Below the pieces are notes generated by a model that searched no databases, was not told where the DNA came from, and worked only from the letters and a program-made list of their open reading frames with translations. A stretch of 36,548 nucleotides of DNA from a virus. How positions within the stretch are numbered: position 1 is the first letter of the stretch; every line of letters begins with the position of its first letter. A program made the position numbers and the translations under genes. This document shows positions 5,164 to 11,452 of this stretch, in pieces. Location of the stretch: the IMG/VR virus record IMGVR_UViG_3300030450_001980, positions 1-36,548 of that record; one strand, given 5' to 3'.

Positions 5164-5835
5164 ATGCAAGTAATAATAAATCTAGAACATAAAATAGAAG
5201 TAGAATGTTTAAAACACGCTCTGGAATTAACAGAGTCATATTGGAGAAATCCAATGAACTCTTGGTTATACGGGTCTGGTTCGGATTATAATTCTATTAT
5301 AATTGAGGATGGGGTTCCAACGGGTTATTTTCACGGGATTCGTTTTATGGATTGGGATGATACTGAAGCTATAAAAGAAAATTCTGCAATGAGCAATCCA
5401 TTTACCAATGGTTCTGATTGTTGTAAGCATTGGGATAAAGTTAAGCATAATTTTATTCCAGTATTATGGACGCCAAGAGTAAATCTTGAACATCAAATAG
5501 CATCAATTCTTTATAAAAATGATGAGATTGAAATATTAAGAGAGCAAGAGTCTGATAAATATCCTTATGTTTATTTTATAGATGTATTTAAACACGATGT
5601 CCAAGATAGTGATGAAGCTTTTGATGGCGCTATGTCTGAAAGTTTTTCAGATATGAGTCTTATTTTGGATTATCTGGAAAATAATTTTAACATTCCTAAA
5701 GGAATTATTAATCAAATAGAAAATAGTAGATCATATAAAAAGTATTTAGAAGATCATAAACAAAGATTAGATGACATTAGAATACATATATTATCTAGCA
5801 AATTTCACAATAAATACATATCGGAGGAAAAATGA
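5164..5835 (+). CDS. Hypothetical 223-aa early protein
   Basis: The largest gene of this cassette. The N-terminal half is rich in Trp and Gly and looks globular (SYWRNPMNSWLYGSGSDYNS, GYFHGIRFMDWDDTEA), with a DCCKHW segment near 86; the C-terminal 60 residues are helical and charged. I recognise no catalytic motif or family. It starts right after the preceding stop with GGAGGG upstream and is ATGA-coupled to the next gene. Confidence 0.6.
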   Translation: MQVIINLEHKIEVECLKHALELTESYWRNPMNSWLYGSGSDYNSIIIEDGVPTGYFHGIRFMDWDDTEAIKENSAMSNPFTNGSDCCKHWDKVKHNFIPVLWTPRVNLEHQIASILYKNDEIEILREQESDKYPYVYFIDVFKHDVQDSDEAFDGAMSESFSDMSLILDYLENNFNIPKGIINQIENSRSYKKYLEDHKQRLDDIRIHILSSKFHNKYISEEK

Positions 5836-6029
5836 AAGTATTAAACCTACCTGCAGAACCAAGCCATATTATAAATTATATTGAAGATGATATGTATATA
5901 TCCTTTTTATATTGGCTTCGGGATAAAAAAGATTATAATTCTGCAACAGATATTATAAGTGTTGTAGAAGCGCCACATAAATACAATAAAGAATTTCAAC
6001 AATTTAAAACAGAATGGGAGGAAAAATGA
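5832..6029 (+). CDS. Hypothetical 65-aa protein
   Basis: ATG at 5832 overlaps the stop of the 223-aa gene (ATGA) and follows CGGAGG. An acidic, aromatic small protein (EDDMYISFLYWLRDKKDY). Its last codons contain the GGGAGG site of the next gene. No family recognised. Confidence 0.55.
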   Translation: MKVLNLPAEPSHIINYIEDDMYISFLYWLRDKKDYNSATDIISVVEAPHKYNKEFQQFKTEWEEK

Positions 6030-6217
6030 AAGTAATTAATATTGTAAGAAAAGAAATAGAAAACACTTTAGATGTAGAAAGAGAAAATGCCTTGCAATAC
6101 TCATCTTCAATTAGCGAAGCAGATGATATACATAAAGGCTGGATTGAAGCGCTGGAATATGTTTTAGATGTAATTGATATAAAAATAGCAGTAGAAAAAG
6201 TAAAGGAGGGAAAATGA
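6026..6217 (+). CDS. Hypothetical 63-aa protein
   Basis: An ATG at 6014 is in frame, but the ATG at 6026 follows GGGAGG with proper spacing and overlaps the previous stop (ATGA), so 6026 is chosen. The product is one long amphipathic helix pattern with WIEALEYVLDVIDIKIAVEK at the end. It is coupled to the next gene through GGAGGG. No family recognised. Confidence 0.55.
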   Translation: MKVINIVRKEIENTLDVERENALQYSSSISEADDIHKGWIEALEYVLDVIDIKIAVEKVKEGK

Positions 6218-6381
6218 ATCAAGAACAATTATCTTTTGAAATGCATTGCAGAGAGGATTTATATTTCTTTTGTCCTCTATGTGAGGATTACCATAAGAAA
6301 ATAAAAGACGCATCTACAGGCCAACTAAAAGGCCATTCTTTGTGTCAGATGCCTGTAGAGAATTATAATGATAAATATTAA
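6214..6381 (+). CDS. 55-aa putative zinc-binding protein
   Basis: ATG at 6214 overlaps the previous stop and follows GGAGGG. It contains MHCREDLYFFCPLCEDYHKK and a later HSLCQM, giving Cys/His ligands C12, C20, C23, H27 and C44. A CPLC knuckle in a 55-residue early protein suggests a zinc-binding fold. Target unknown. Confidence 0.55.
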   Translation: MNQEQLSFEMHCREDLYFFCPLCEDYHKKIKDASTGQLKGHSLCQMPVENYNDKY

Positions 6382-6529
6382 GATAGATTTTAAGATCCAA
6401 ATCGATGAAAGCAAGTTTGATCGTTGGTGTTATAAGCGTTCAATAAGTAGAAGTTACGGCAGAAATCTTATAAAAGACGATGTAGAGATACTTTCAAAAT
6501 TATATTTAAAAGAAAACAAATTAAAATAA
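6368..6529 (+). CDS. Hypothetical 53-aa basic protein
   Basis: ATG at 6368 lies inside the end of the preceding gene (14-bp overlap). The product begins with alternating hydrophobic/charged residues (MINIKIDFKIQID) and then is basic (RWCYKRSISRSYGRN), a possible nucleic-acid-binding surface. No family recognised. Confidence 0.5.
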   Translation: MINIKIDFKIQIDESKFDRWCYKRSISRSYGRNLIKDDVEILSKLYLKENKLK

Positions 6530-6540
6530 GGAGATCATAA

Positions 6541-6684
6541 GTGGCTAGAAAAATAAACATTGATTCTCTATTAAGAGACCATACAATGTATAAATCTTTA
6601 TTATTAGAGGTTTATAAAAACAATAAAAAGATAAACAGGAAGATTCGTCAGCATTTAGAAAAATCAGATTTAGAGGATTATTAA
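6541..6684 (+). CDS. Hypothetical 47-aa protein, GTG start
   Basis: GTG at 6541 follows AAGGAG with eight bases between. The helical, basic product reads ARKINIDSLLRDHTMYKS and NNKKINRKIRQHLEKSD. No family recognised. Confidence 0.5.
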   Translation: MARKINIDSLLRDHTMYKSLLLEVYKNNKKINRKIRQHLEKSDLEDY

Positions 6685-6685
6685 A

Positions 6686-6802
6686 TTGTATAAAAGTAAA
6701 TGTTGCAGTCAACCGCCTTTATATGATGTAGATAATAAAGGTTTTGGTATATGTGGTTGGTGTAAAAAACCAAGCAAATTCAAAAAAAAGGAGAAAAAAT
6801 GA
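6686..6802 (+). CDS. 38-aa zinc-ribbon peptide, TTG start
   Basis: TTG at 6686 follows AGAGG by nine bases, just after the previous stop. The peptide has KCCSQ (C6, C7), a short hairpin-like middle, and GICGWCKKPSK (C23, C26), the layout of a minimal zinc ribbon, then a Lys-rich tail. Its end carries the GGAGAAAA site of the next gene. The spacing strongly suggests a real gene despite its size. Confidence 0.55.
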   Translation: MYKSKCCSQPPLYDVDNKGFGICGWCKKPSKFKKKEKK

Positions 6803-6963
6803 ACAATATTAGATGGATAGTTTTAGGGTATTTTATGGCTATATGTATAAATGGATGTGATTTAGGGATCACTAATAATAATGAGGGTGGTTTTGATGAA
6901 ATTACAAATAGTGGAATAGGTTCATCTCAATGGAATCCTGTATATGTTAAGGTAGTAGATTGA
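6799..6963 (+). CDS. 54-aa putative lipoprotein
   Basis: ATG at 6799 overlaps the preceding stop (ATGA). The N-terminus is a short signal-like segment (NNIRWIVLGYFMAI) ending in ICINGC, a near-lipobox with Cys 20; Asn at -2 is not standard. The mature part would be Gly/Asn-rich and about 34 residues long. Small phage lipoproteins can act as outer spanins or superinfection-exclusion proteins, but the position in an early cassette and lack of a proline-rich segment argue for exclusion or unknown rather than lysis. Confidence 0.5.
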   Translation: MNNIRWIVLGYFMAICINGCDLGITNNNEGGFDEITNSGIGSSQWNPVYVKVVD

Positions 6964-7028
6964 TGTTTGAAGGATTCATCTTGTTAATAATTCCAGTTAT
7001 ATATTTAATTGTATTTATATCTACTTAA
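6963..7028 (+). CDS. 21-aa membrane peptide
   Basis: ATG at 6963 overlaps the lipoprotein stop (TGATG). The peptide is one hydrophobic helix (MFEGFILLIIPVIYLIVFIS). It is the fourth such one-helix peptide in the early region. It would be translated by coupling, as no separate ribosome site is seen. Confidence 0.4.
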   Translation: MFEGFILLIIPVIYLIVFIST

Positions 7029-7350
7029 ATGGTTAATACAACCCTAGAGCAAAGCATAGAACTCCCTACCCCTCATCAGAGGGTGGGAGGCTATGCCGTT
7101 AGAAATTACAACCCTTGTCGCTTTCGTGCATACAGATCATATTTCAAGCTAGGATCTGCGGAAATTCATTTATTTATTCTTGAAAATATAGATAGCAACT
7201 CAAATTCCTTCACTTTGTTGTGTGGCTTTCTATCAACCCCTTTTGGTAACCACTTTATTTTTATATTCAAGCCAAAAGTTTCAAACCAAACCTTGAATGG
7301 ACTACTAATATATGTATTGTTTTATATTTATATCAAGAACTTTTTTTTAC
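7029..7350. other. Non-coding stretch between early units
   Basis: A 118-codon frame from ATG 7029 spans this stretch, but its plus strand is pyrimidine-rich unlike the purine-rich genes around it, it has no ribosome site of its own and it would end inside the promoter at 7351. The minus strand is full of stops. Besides the hairpin at 7054-7096 it contains nested inverted repeats (CTTTTGG with CCAAAAG near 7242 and 7273; ATTCAAG with CTTGAAT near 7265 and 7292). I read it as untranslated RNA or control sequence. Confidence 0.5.
7037..7115 (+). ncRNA. Structured RNA candidate with flanking 9-bp repeats
   Basis: GCATAG (7054-7059) pairs with CTATGC (7091-7096); inside, CTCCC pairs with GGGAG, and the apical part closes as CCCTC-ATCA-GAGGG with small bulges, giving about 16-17 pairs with high GC in an AT-rich genome. 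The direct repeat TACAACCCT occurs at 7037-7045 and 7107-7115, just outside the stem. There is no T-run after it, so it is not a simple terminator. The strand of transcription is inferred from the neighbouring genes. Confidence 0.45.
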
Positions 7351-7380
7351 TTGACAATGTCAGACTTATTCATTTATATT
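7351..7380 (+). promoter_or_regulatory. Near-consensus sigma70 promoter
   Basis: Perfect TTGACA at 7351-7356, 18-base spacer, TATATT at 7375-7380 (5/6). Transcription would start near 7387 and give a 5' leader of about 36 bases to the gene at 7423. It is the best promoter match seen in the window and heads the DNA-metabolism unit. Confidence 0.75.
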
Positions 7381-7422
7381 CGTAATAACATATGGTAATA
7401 ATTTATAACAAGGAGAGTTAAA

Positions 7423-8055
7423 ATGAAGGAAATGCCAAAAAACATAACAGCGGTAGCTGAAAAATACAAACTAAATCCAGAGTCAGATTTCTGGACAATA
7501 GGTGACAATTGGATTATAACACACGATGCGGTTACAAAGATTGCAGAGATAGAGAATGTTGAATTTGATGAGCCTAAAGTAGAAATAATACACGACACCG
7601 AAGCGTTTTATGGTGTAGCAATGTGGGGTAAAGGTAGGATTATAAGAATAGATGAAGATGGAAACGACTTTACTAAAGAAGTTTGGACTACCGCAGATGC
7701 TACCCGTGATAATGTTAGAGGTAAAGGTGGTTATTATTTTAATATGTGTGAAAAAAGATGGCAAGATCGTTTGGTCTTAAAACTGCTTAATTTATATGAG
7801 TATGGTTTATATTCTGATGTAGAGGCAGACGATTTTAAAAAGGGTCAGAGCAAAGAAAAGCCTATGTCTGATTATATGAAGAATACTATTAGGCAGTTGC
7901 TTGTAGCTAAAAAAGAATACAGGCGTGAAGAAACAGAGGCTATTTTTCAATCTCTTAACGCAGAACAGGGTAAGGAATGGCGGGATAGAATACAGAGTCC
8001 AGAGATTGATAAATGGATTGTAGAATTTTATAAATTAAACAAAAAGGAGAGTTAA
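7423..8055 (+). CDS. Putative recombination / ssDNA-annealing protein
   Basis: A 210-residue protein. It begins with DFWTIGDNWIITHDAVTKIA and a second block MCEKRWQDRLVLKLLNLYEY followed by YSDVEADDF. I know this two-block pattern from phage proteins encoded beside SSB genes and from annealing-type recombinases ('-AEKRA-DRV-LKL--'), but cannot name a family firmly. The C-terminal third is helical and charged (EAIFQSLNAEQGKEWRDRIQ). It is the first gene after the strong promoter, has AAGGAGAG nine bases upstream, and is followed directly by the SSB-like gene with the same leader. The role is inferred largely from context. Confidence 0.5.
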   Translation: MKEMPKNITAVAEKYKLNPESDFWTIGDNWIITHDAVTKIAEIENVEFDEPKVEIIHDTEAFYGVAMWGKGRIIRIDEDGNDFTKEVWTTADATRDNVRGKGGYYFNMCEKRWQDRLVLKLLNLYEYGLYSDVEADDFKKGQSKEKPMSDYMKNTIRQLLVAKKEYRREETEAIFQSLNAEQGKEWRDRIQSPEIDKWIVEFYKLNKKES

Positions 8056-8481
8056 ATGAGTTCATTTAAATTTCAAGTTGGAGAACCAAGAAAGGTAACA
8101 CTTTCTTTTGATCAGCCAAAAACAGGTAAGAATGAGTATGGTATGTGGTATTTATATGGCATTAAGTCTGATATAAATAGCGATGAGGATAGTTTCTTTG
8201 CTACTGCAACCCTTCATAGTATGATTCAAACATTAGGCGCTAAAGAAGGCGATGACCTAACTATTGAAAAGTGCATTGATGGAGATATGTCTTTTTTTAA
8301 AGTTAATGGATTATCTATCAATGATATGAATAGCGGTGGATCTCAAGAGAAAATATCTGAAGCGCAAGAAAAAAGCGGTATTAGTTCTGTAGATCAGTTA
8401 AAGGCTAGAATAAAAGAGCTTGAGTTAGAAATAGCTTCTTTAAAGAAAAATCAACTTACTGAAGATGACATACCTTTTTAA
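8056..8481 (+). CDS. ssb: Single-stranded DNA-binding protein-like
   Basis: A 141-residue protein. Residues about 1-95 alternate strands as in an OB fold (FKFQVGEPRKVTLSFDQP, MWYLYGIKS, FFATATLHSMIQTLG, FFKVNGL). A coiled-coil-like segment follows (VDQLKARIKELELEIASLKK). The last residues, TEDDIPF, match the conserved acidic tip that bacterial SSBs use to recruit RecO, PriA, exonuclease I and other partners. The OB part is unlike typical Ssb, so this is probably a phage-specific analogue. It follows the putative annealing gene with the same GGAGAGTTAAATG leader. Confidence 0.65.
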   Translation: MSSFKFQVGEPRKVTLSFDQPKTGKNEYGMWYLYGIKSDINSDEDSFFATATLHSMIQTLGAKEGDDLTIEKCIDGDMSFFKVNGLSINDMNSGGSQEKISEAQEKSGISSVDQLKARIKELELEIASLKKNQLTEDDIPF

Positions 8482-8482
8482 T

Positions 8483-8872
8483 ATGCCAGACTTTAAGAAA
8501 GTTAGTTTTGAGCAGTTTTATAGCGCCTATCCAAGAAAGGTTGGGCGCTATACTGCTGAAAAAAGTTTTAAAAAGCTTTCTACTAAAGATAAAATTGATG
8601 CATATAATGGGTTAAAAAATTACCTTAAATACTGGAAAGCTTCAGAAACAGAAAAACAATTTATACCGCACCCATCAACTTTTATAAATCAAAAAAGATG
8701 GGAAGATGAGATAGATATTCCAACTCAAAAAGCAGAATTTAAGCACGATGCTACAGGTAGGTTTTTTATAGCATATTGTGACAAATGTAAGGTTTCAGAT
8801 TTTTATAATGATTATGAACTAAAAGGGGATAGCAGATGCTGTAACGCCCCTTTATTACCAGAGAGGGAATAA
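8483..8872 (+). CDS. Replication-initiator-like protein with zinc knuckle
   Basis: Residues near the start read FEQFYSAYPRKVGRYTAEKSF, followed by DAYNGLKNYLKYW and IPHPSTFINQKRWEDE. This is the helical domain found at the C-terminus of many phage replication-initiator/DnaD-like proteins. The C-terminal 40 residues add CDKC (YCDKCKVSDFYNDYE) and SRCCNAPLLP, a likely zinc site. Here the domain stands almost alone, without the usual N-terminal DNA-binding part. ATG 8465 in the same frame, overlapping the SSB gene, is an alternative start; ATG 8483 directly after the SSB stop is preferred, though neither has a good ribosome site. Confidence 0.6.
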   Translation: MPDFKKVSFEQFYSAYPRKVGRYTAEKSFKKLSTKDKIDAYNGLKNYLKYWKASETEKQFIPHPSTFINQKRWEDEIDIPTQKAEFKHDATGRFFIAYCDKCKVSDFYNDYELKGDSRCCNAPLLPERE

Positions 8873-9045
8873 TGGAATTAAAAATAGAAGACTTTAGAGA
8901 GTTTTTAGAAATGACAGATCGTATGCACGAAGATGAAGAGCTTAACATATTTCTAAAAACCTGTATAAATTCTTTATGGATAATGCACGAGCAAGGTAAC
9001 AGAATGGCAACAAAAACTTTACTAGAACTGAAAAACTACTTATAG
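8872..9045 (+). CDS. Hypothetical 57-aa protein
   Basis: ATG at 8872 overlaps the preceding stop (TAATG) with AGAGAGGG upstream. The product is acidic and helical, methionine-rich (EDFREFLEMTDRMHEDEE, LWIMHEQGNRMATKTLLEL). No family recognised. Confidence 0.55.
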   Translation: MELKIEDFREFLEMTDRMHEDEELNIFLKTCINSLWIMHEQGNRMATKTLLELKNYL

Positions 9046-9054
9046 GAGATAATT

Positions 9055-9285
9055 GTGAAAGCTAAAGAATATAATTTAAGAAAGATTTATATCTGTAGAT
9101 ATGAAGATGGAGATGTTGAATTTTGCACATTTCATACAAATCAAGCAGATGCTAGAAAAAGTAGAACATCTTTTAAAAGAAAATTTGGCGTTGTTGGTAG
9201 CGTTGAACTACAAAAGATTAGTTATACTAAAAAAGGTTTTATAGATTTATTTAATCGCTACGGCATAAAATATAGGCAGAGATAA
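9055..9285 (+). CDS. Hypothetical 76-aa basic protein, GTG start
   Basis: GTG at 9055 follows AGGAGATAATT. A small beta/helix-like basic protein (LRKIYICRYEDGDVEFCTFH, DARKSRTSFKRKFG) that could bind nucleic acid. No family recognised. It is the last gene before the hairpin at 9292. Confidence 0.55.
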   Translation: MKAKEYNLRKIYICRYEDGDVEFCTFHTNQADARKSRTSFKRKFGVVGSVELQKISYTKKGFIDLFNRYGIKYRQR

Positions 9286-9291
9286 TAAAAT

Positions 9292-9350
9292 TGAGGGGAG
9301 AGGGTTTTAACTCTCTTGGTTACCCGCCAATACCCCATCCTTTCCCCTCA
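9292..9350 (+). promoter_or_regulatory. Stem-loop in front of the methyltransferase
   Basis: TGAGGGGAGAGGGT (9292-9305) pairs with ATCCTTTCCCCTCA (9337-9350): 14 pairs including two G-T. The left arm is the only Shine-Dalgarno-like sequence in front of the methyltransferase and the right arm ends seven bases before its ATG, so the structure could control translation. A competing small hairpin GAGAG/CTCTC lies at the loop edge. Confidence 0.55.
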
Positions 9351-9357
9351 CCTTTCT

Positions 9358-9981
9358 ATGAGCAATATTAAGCTTATAAATGACGATTGTATGAATGTGA
9401 TCCCAAATTACGAAACCAATCATTTTGATTTAGCAATAGTAGACCCCCCATACGGACTCCCAGATTTTAGTGAAAACCCAGAGCAGGGAACAGGGGTTTT
9501 GAAAAACAGAATATTTCAAGAAATGGATAAAAAGAGATGGGATAAAGCTCCTGATTCATTATATTTTAAGGAATTGTTTAGAGTTTCTAAAAACCAGATC
9601 ATATGGGGTGGCAATTATTTTGACTTACCACCAACAAGAGAAATTATATGCTGGGATAAGGAACAGCCATTTACAAATTTTAGTGCTTGGGAATTTGCTT
9701 GGACATCTTTTAATAAACCTGCTAAAATATTTAGAATGAATAACAGAGTTAAAGGTAAGATACACCCAACAGAAAAACCTCTTAAACTTTACAAATGGTT
9801 ACTGCACACTTATTCAGAAAAAGGATTTAAAGTGCTGGACACACATTTAGGATCTGGAAACATTGCTATAGCCTGTCATTTGTTTGATTGTGATTTATTA
9901 GGCGTAGAGATAGACCCAGAATATTATAAAAAAGCATATAGAAATTTTAAAGACATTACAAGCCAGGGGGAGATTTTTTGA
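9358..9981 (+). CDS. DNA adenine/cytosine-N4 methyltransferase
   Basis: A 207-residue amino-methyltransferase that moves a methyl group from SAM to an exocyclic amine in DNA. The catalytic DPPYG is at residues 29-33; HPTEKP at 136-141; the SAM-binding loop DTHLGSGNIAIA at 161-172 and GVEIDPEYY at 182-190. Motif IV before motif I is the beta-class order. Specificity cannot be read from sequence. The frame is open back to a TTG at 9316, but residues conserved in this family begin at ATG 9358 (MSNIKLINDDC). It has no free Shine-Dalgarno sequence, only the one in the stem at 9292. No restriction partner is seen, so it probably protects or marks phage DNA. Confidence 0.88.
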   Translation: MSNIKLINDDCMNVIPNYETNHFDLAIVDPPYGLPDFSENPEQGTGVLKNRIFQEMDKKRWDKAPDSLYFKELFRVSKNQIIWGGNYFDLPPTREIICWDKEQPFTNFSAWEFAWTSFNKPAKIFRMNNRVKGKIHPTEKPLKLYKWLLHTYSEKGFKVLDTHLGSGNIAIACHLFDCDLLGVEIDPEYYKKAYRNFKDITSQGEIF

Positions 9982-10049
9982 TAGTAGATAGTTTTGACGG
10001 CAATAAAAACCCAACAATCGTTAATCAGCAAAGGTTCTATCTACTATGA
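9978..10049 (+). CDS. Possible 23-aa coupled peptide, TTG start
   Basis: TTG at 9978 overlaps the methyltransferase stop (TTGA), follows AGGGGGAG by seven bases and ends in an ATGA overlap with the next gene at 10046. The peptide reads MIVDSFDGNKN and ends RFYLL. The double coupling and strong ribosome site argue for translation, perhaps to carry ribosomes to the 10046 start. Confidence 0.4.
   Translation: MIVDSFDGNKNPTIVNQQRFYLL
9981..10047 (+). other. 11-bp inverted repeat bracketing the tiny frame
   Basis: ATAGTAGATAG (9981-9991) and CTATCTACTAT (10037-10047) are perfect complements 45 bases apart. The right arm runs into the ATG at 10046. Folding would bring the AGGGGGAG at about 9964 close to that ATG, or hide the ATG. 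Confidence 0.6.
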
Positions 10050-10243
10050 ACTGCGATATATGTAAGTCTGAAATAGATGAAGATAATGGAGATGTTGTTG
10101 GGTATTTTGGTATATCACCTGTTGCTTTTTGCATTTGGTGTATGTCTTCTATAACAGATATGGTTATACAGCGTCAAGGTTTTGACGATATTGATACACT
10201 AAAAGAAAGAATAGAGGATTTAAAAGAAGATGAAAATGTATAA
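10046..10243 (+). CDS. 65-aa zinc-ribbon protein
   Basis: Two CxxC pairs, CDIC (residues 3-6) and CIWC (29-32), 26 residues apart, followed by an acidic helical tail (DIDTLKERIEDLKEDE). A small zinc-binding phage protein of unknown target. Its start lies in the right arm of the 9981/10047 inverted repeat. Confidence 0.6.
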   Translation: MNCDICKSEIDEDNGDVVGYFGISPVAFCIWCMSSITDMVIQRQGFDDIDTLKERIEDLKEDENV

Positions 10244-10352
10244 AGAGTTAGCATTTGTTTATATTGTGGATGGTAAAAAGTTTTTATGTAAGAAAAAAGC
10301 ACAGAAGTATTTAAACAATCTTAATAAAGATAGAGAAAAAAATGCCGAATAA
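10230..10352 (+). CDS. Hypothetical 40-aa basic protein
   Basis: ATG at 10230 lies inside the end of the previous gene. The frame gives a lysine-rich 40-residue product (YKELAFVYIVDGKKFLCKKK) and overlaps the next start. No family recognised. Confidence 0.45.
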   Translation: MKMYKELAFVYIVDGKKFLCKKKAQKYLNNLNKDREKNAE

Positions 10353-10458
10353 AAAAGCTAAACAAAGAAAAATGGAAAGAAGAAAGAAAAACTTAGAGAT
10401 AAGAAAGTATAAAAGAATGAAAAAACAACAGAGGAGAGAGAATGGCTCATCCAAGTAA
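10342..10458 (+). CDS. 38-aa Lys/Arg-rich protein
   Basis: ATG at 10342 overlaps the previous frame. The product is about half Lys/Arg (PNKKAKQRKMERRKK). Tiny basic proteins of this MPN-KAKQRK type occur in many phages; a nucleic-acid-binding role is plausible. It overlaps the resolvase-like gene by 17 bp. Confidence 0.5.
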   Translation: MPNKKAKQRKMERRKKNLEIRKYKRMKKQQRRENGSSK

Positions 10459-10735
10459 AGTAAAAGGTAATAAATTTGAAAGAGATGTTGTTAATAAAGC
10501 AAAAGAGTTTGGACTCGACTCCAAAAGGGCGTATGCGTCAAATGGGGAATCACTTGGTATGCACGCAGAAGTAGATCTTATAATTGAGGACTACAAGATA
10601 CAGGCAAAAATCCGTAAGAGTATAGCATCTTACCTACTACCTAATGAGAATGTGGATGCTCAAGTGATTCGCCAAAATAGAGGAGATGCTTATATAGTTT
10701 TGAGGTTAGAGGATTGGCTAAAGACCCTAGTTTAG
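10442..10735 (+). CDS. Holliday-junction resolvase-like nuclease
   Basis: A 97-residue PD-(D/E)XK-type protein: KGNKFERDVV (E13), RAYASNGESLG, HAEVDLII (D45) and YKIQAKIRK (Q54, K56) are the ordered landmarks of archaeal Hjc-like and phage resolvases that cut branched DNA. The usual E-x-K is Q-x-K here; Gln at this place is tolerated in some PD-(D/E)XK enzymes. It is shorter than most Hjc (about 130). AGGAGAGAG precedes the ATG. It is at the head of a run of three nuclease genes. Confidence 0.65.
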   Translation: MAHPSKVKGNKFERDVVNKAKEFGLDSKRAYASNGESLGMHAEVDLIIEDYKIQAKIRKSIASYLLPNENVDAQVIRQNRGDAYIVLRLEDWLKTLV

Positions 10736-11019
10736 AATATTTAAATTACGTCAGAAGCTTGAATTGTCTGGTCTGCTTTACCTCTTCTCCAGATCCAGAC
10801 CACCTTGAAGCAATCGGTATGGGCGGTAACCGAAAAAAACCCACACTCAAGCACTTTTCAGCCATACCCCTGTGCCGATTGCATCACACCGAAAGACACG
10901 CCTTACCATTAAAAGAATTTGAAGATAAATATAAAATTAATCTATGGTATGAATGCTTTAGATTATTAAGGGGGTATTATGAGAGAGAACCACAGGAAGT
11001 TTTTAAGTCATTTAAATAA
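10714..11019 (+). CDS. HNH-type nuclease (Ref/DUF968-like)
   Basis: A 101-residue protein with CLVC (18-21), DPDHLEAIGMGG (D29, H30), IPLCRLHH (C54, H57, H58) and H62. The Cys pair plus D-H and the C-x2-HH block match zinc-supported HNH nucleases such as the RecA-dependent Ref and Nin-region proteins. The start is TTG at 10714, inside the end of the resolvase gene, with GAGG eight bases upstream; no ATG precedes the conserved part. It overlaps the next gene by 41 bp. Confidence 0.65.
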   Translation: MAKDPSLEYLNYVRSLNCLVCFTSSPDPDHLEAIGMGGNRKKPTLKHFSAIPLCRLHHTERHALPLKEFEDKYKINLWYECFRLLRGYYEREPQEVFKSFK

Positions 11020-11452
11020 TAGCACAGAGGCAGTATTTATATCTGCATTATATTTACATAAGCAAGGATTAGACGTGAGAATAAATGCAATGCAAAAAGC
11101 TAAATCTCACAAAGATTGGAAAGAATGTAAAGATGATGGAGATATGTATATTTATAAAAACAATAAAAGTTACAGGATTGAGGTAAAAGGATTGAGTTGC
11201 GATTTTACAGGGTGTAGCGATTGGAAGTTTAAAGATTTTATTGTATGCGCAAAACACTCTTATGATAATTCAGAGCCAAAACCTTATGCTTATATGATAT
11301 TAAATAAAAATAAAACACATATGGCTATTGTAAACACAAGAACCTATCTAGATTGGGAGATAGTCTCAAGAAAAGACTCTAGATATGAAAATGTTACTCA
11401 AGAATTTTATACTTGCCCTCTTAATAAAATACAATGGAGACAAATAGTATGA
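10979..11452 (+). CDS. PD-(D/E)XK nuclease-like phage protein
   Basis: A 157-residue protein. The core DDGDMYIYKNNKSYRIEVKG places D55 and E68-x-K70 as the PD-(D/E)XK active-site set, followed by DWKFKDFIVCAKHSYD and KPYAYMILN, which I recognise from phage proteins usually labelled hypothetical. ATG 10979 has AAGGGGG seven bases upstream. It is ATGA-coupled to the PAPS-reductase-like gene. Substrate unknown; recombination or repair is likely from context. Confidence 0.55.
   Translation: MRENHRKFLSHLNNSTEAVFISALYLHKQGLDVRINAMQKAKSHKDWKECKDDGDMYIYKNNKSYRIEVKGLSCDFTGCSDWKFKDFIVCAKHSYDNSEPKPYAYMILNKNKTHMAIVNTRTYLDWEIVSRKDSRYENVTQEFYTCPLNKIQWRQIV

Noticed and set aside
7065-7085. CTGATGAG on the minus strand, the core of hammerhead ribozymes
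   Set aside because: No GAAA follows at the distance needed after a stem II and no NUH cleavage site is in place; the octamer is just the loop of the hairpin.
7037-7115. tRNA or tmRNA gene
   Set aside because: No T-loop consensus, no acceptor stem or CCA, and a single long hairpin rather than a cloverleaf.
7029-7385. 118-codon open frame in the gap before the 7351 promoter
   Set aside because: No ribosome site of its own, pyrimidine-rich on the coding strand unlike all neighbours, many Phe/Ile/Asn by AT bias, and it would end within the promoter. The first 30 codons coincide with the hairpin.
9316-9357. Upstream TTG start for the methyltransferase (14 more residues)
   Set aside because: The extension is proline-rich and comes from the stem-loop region; family-like sequence begins at ATG 9358. 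Kept as a possible alternative only.
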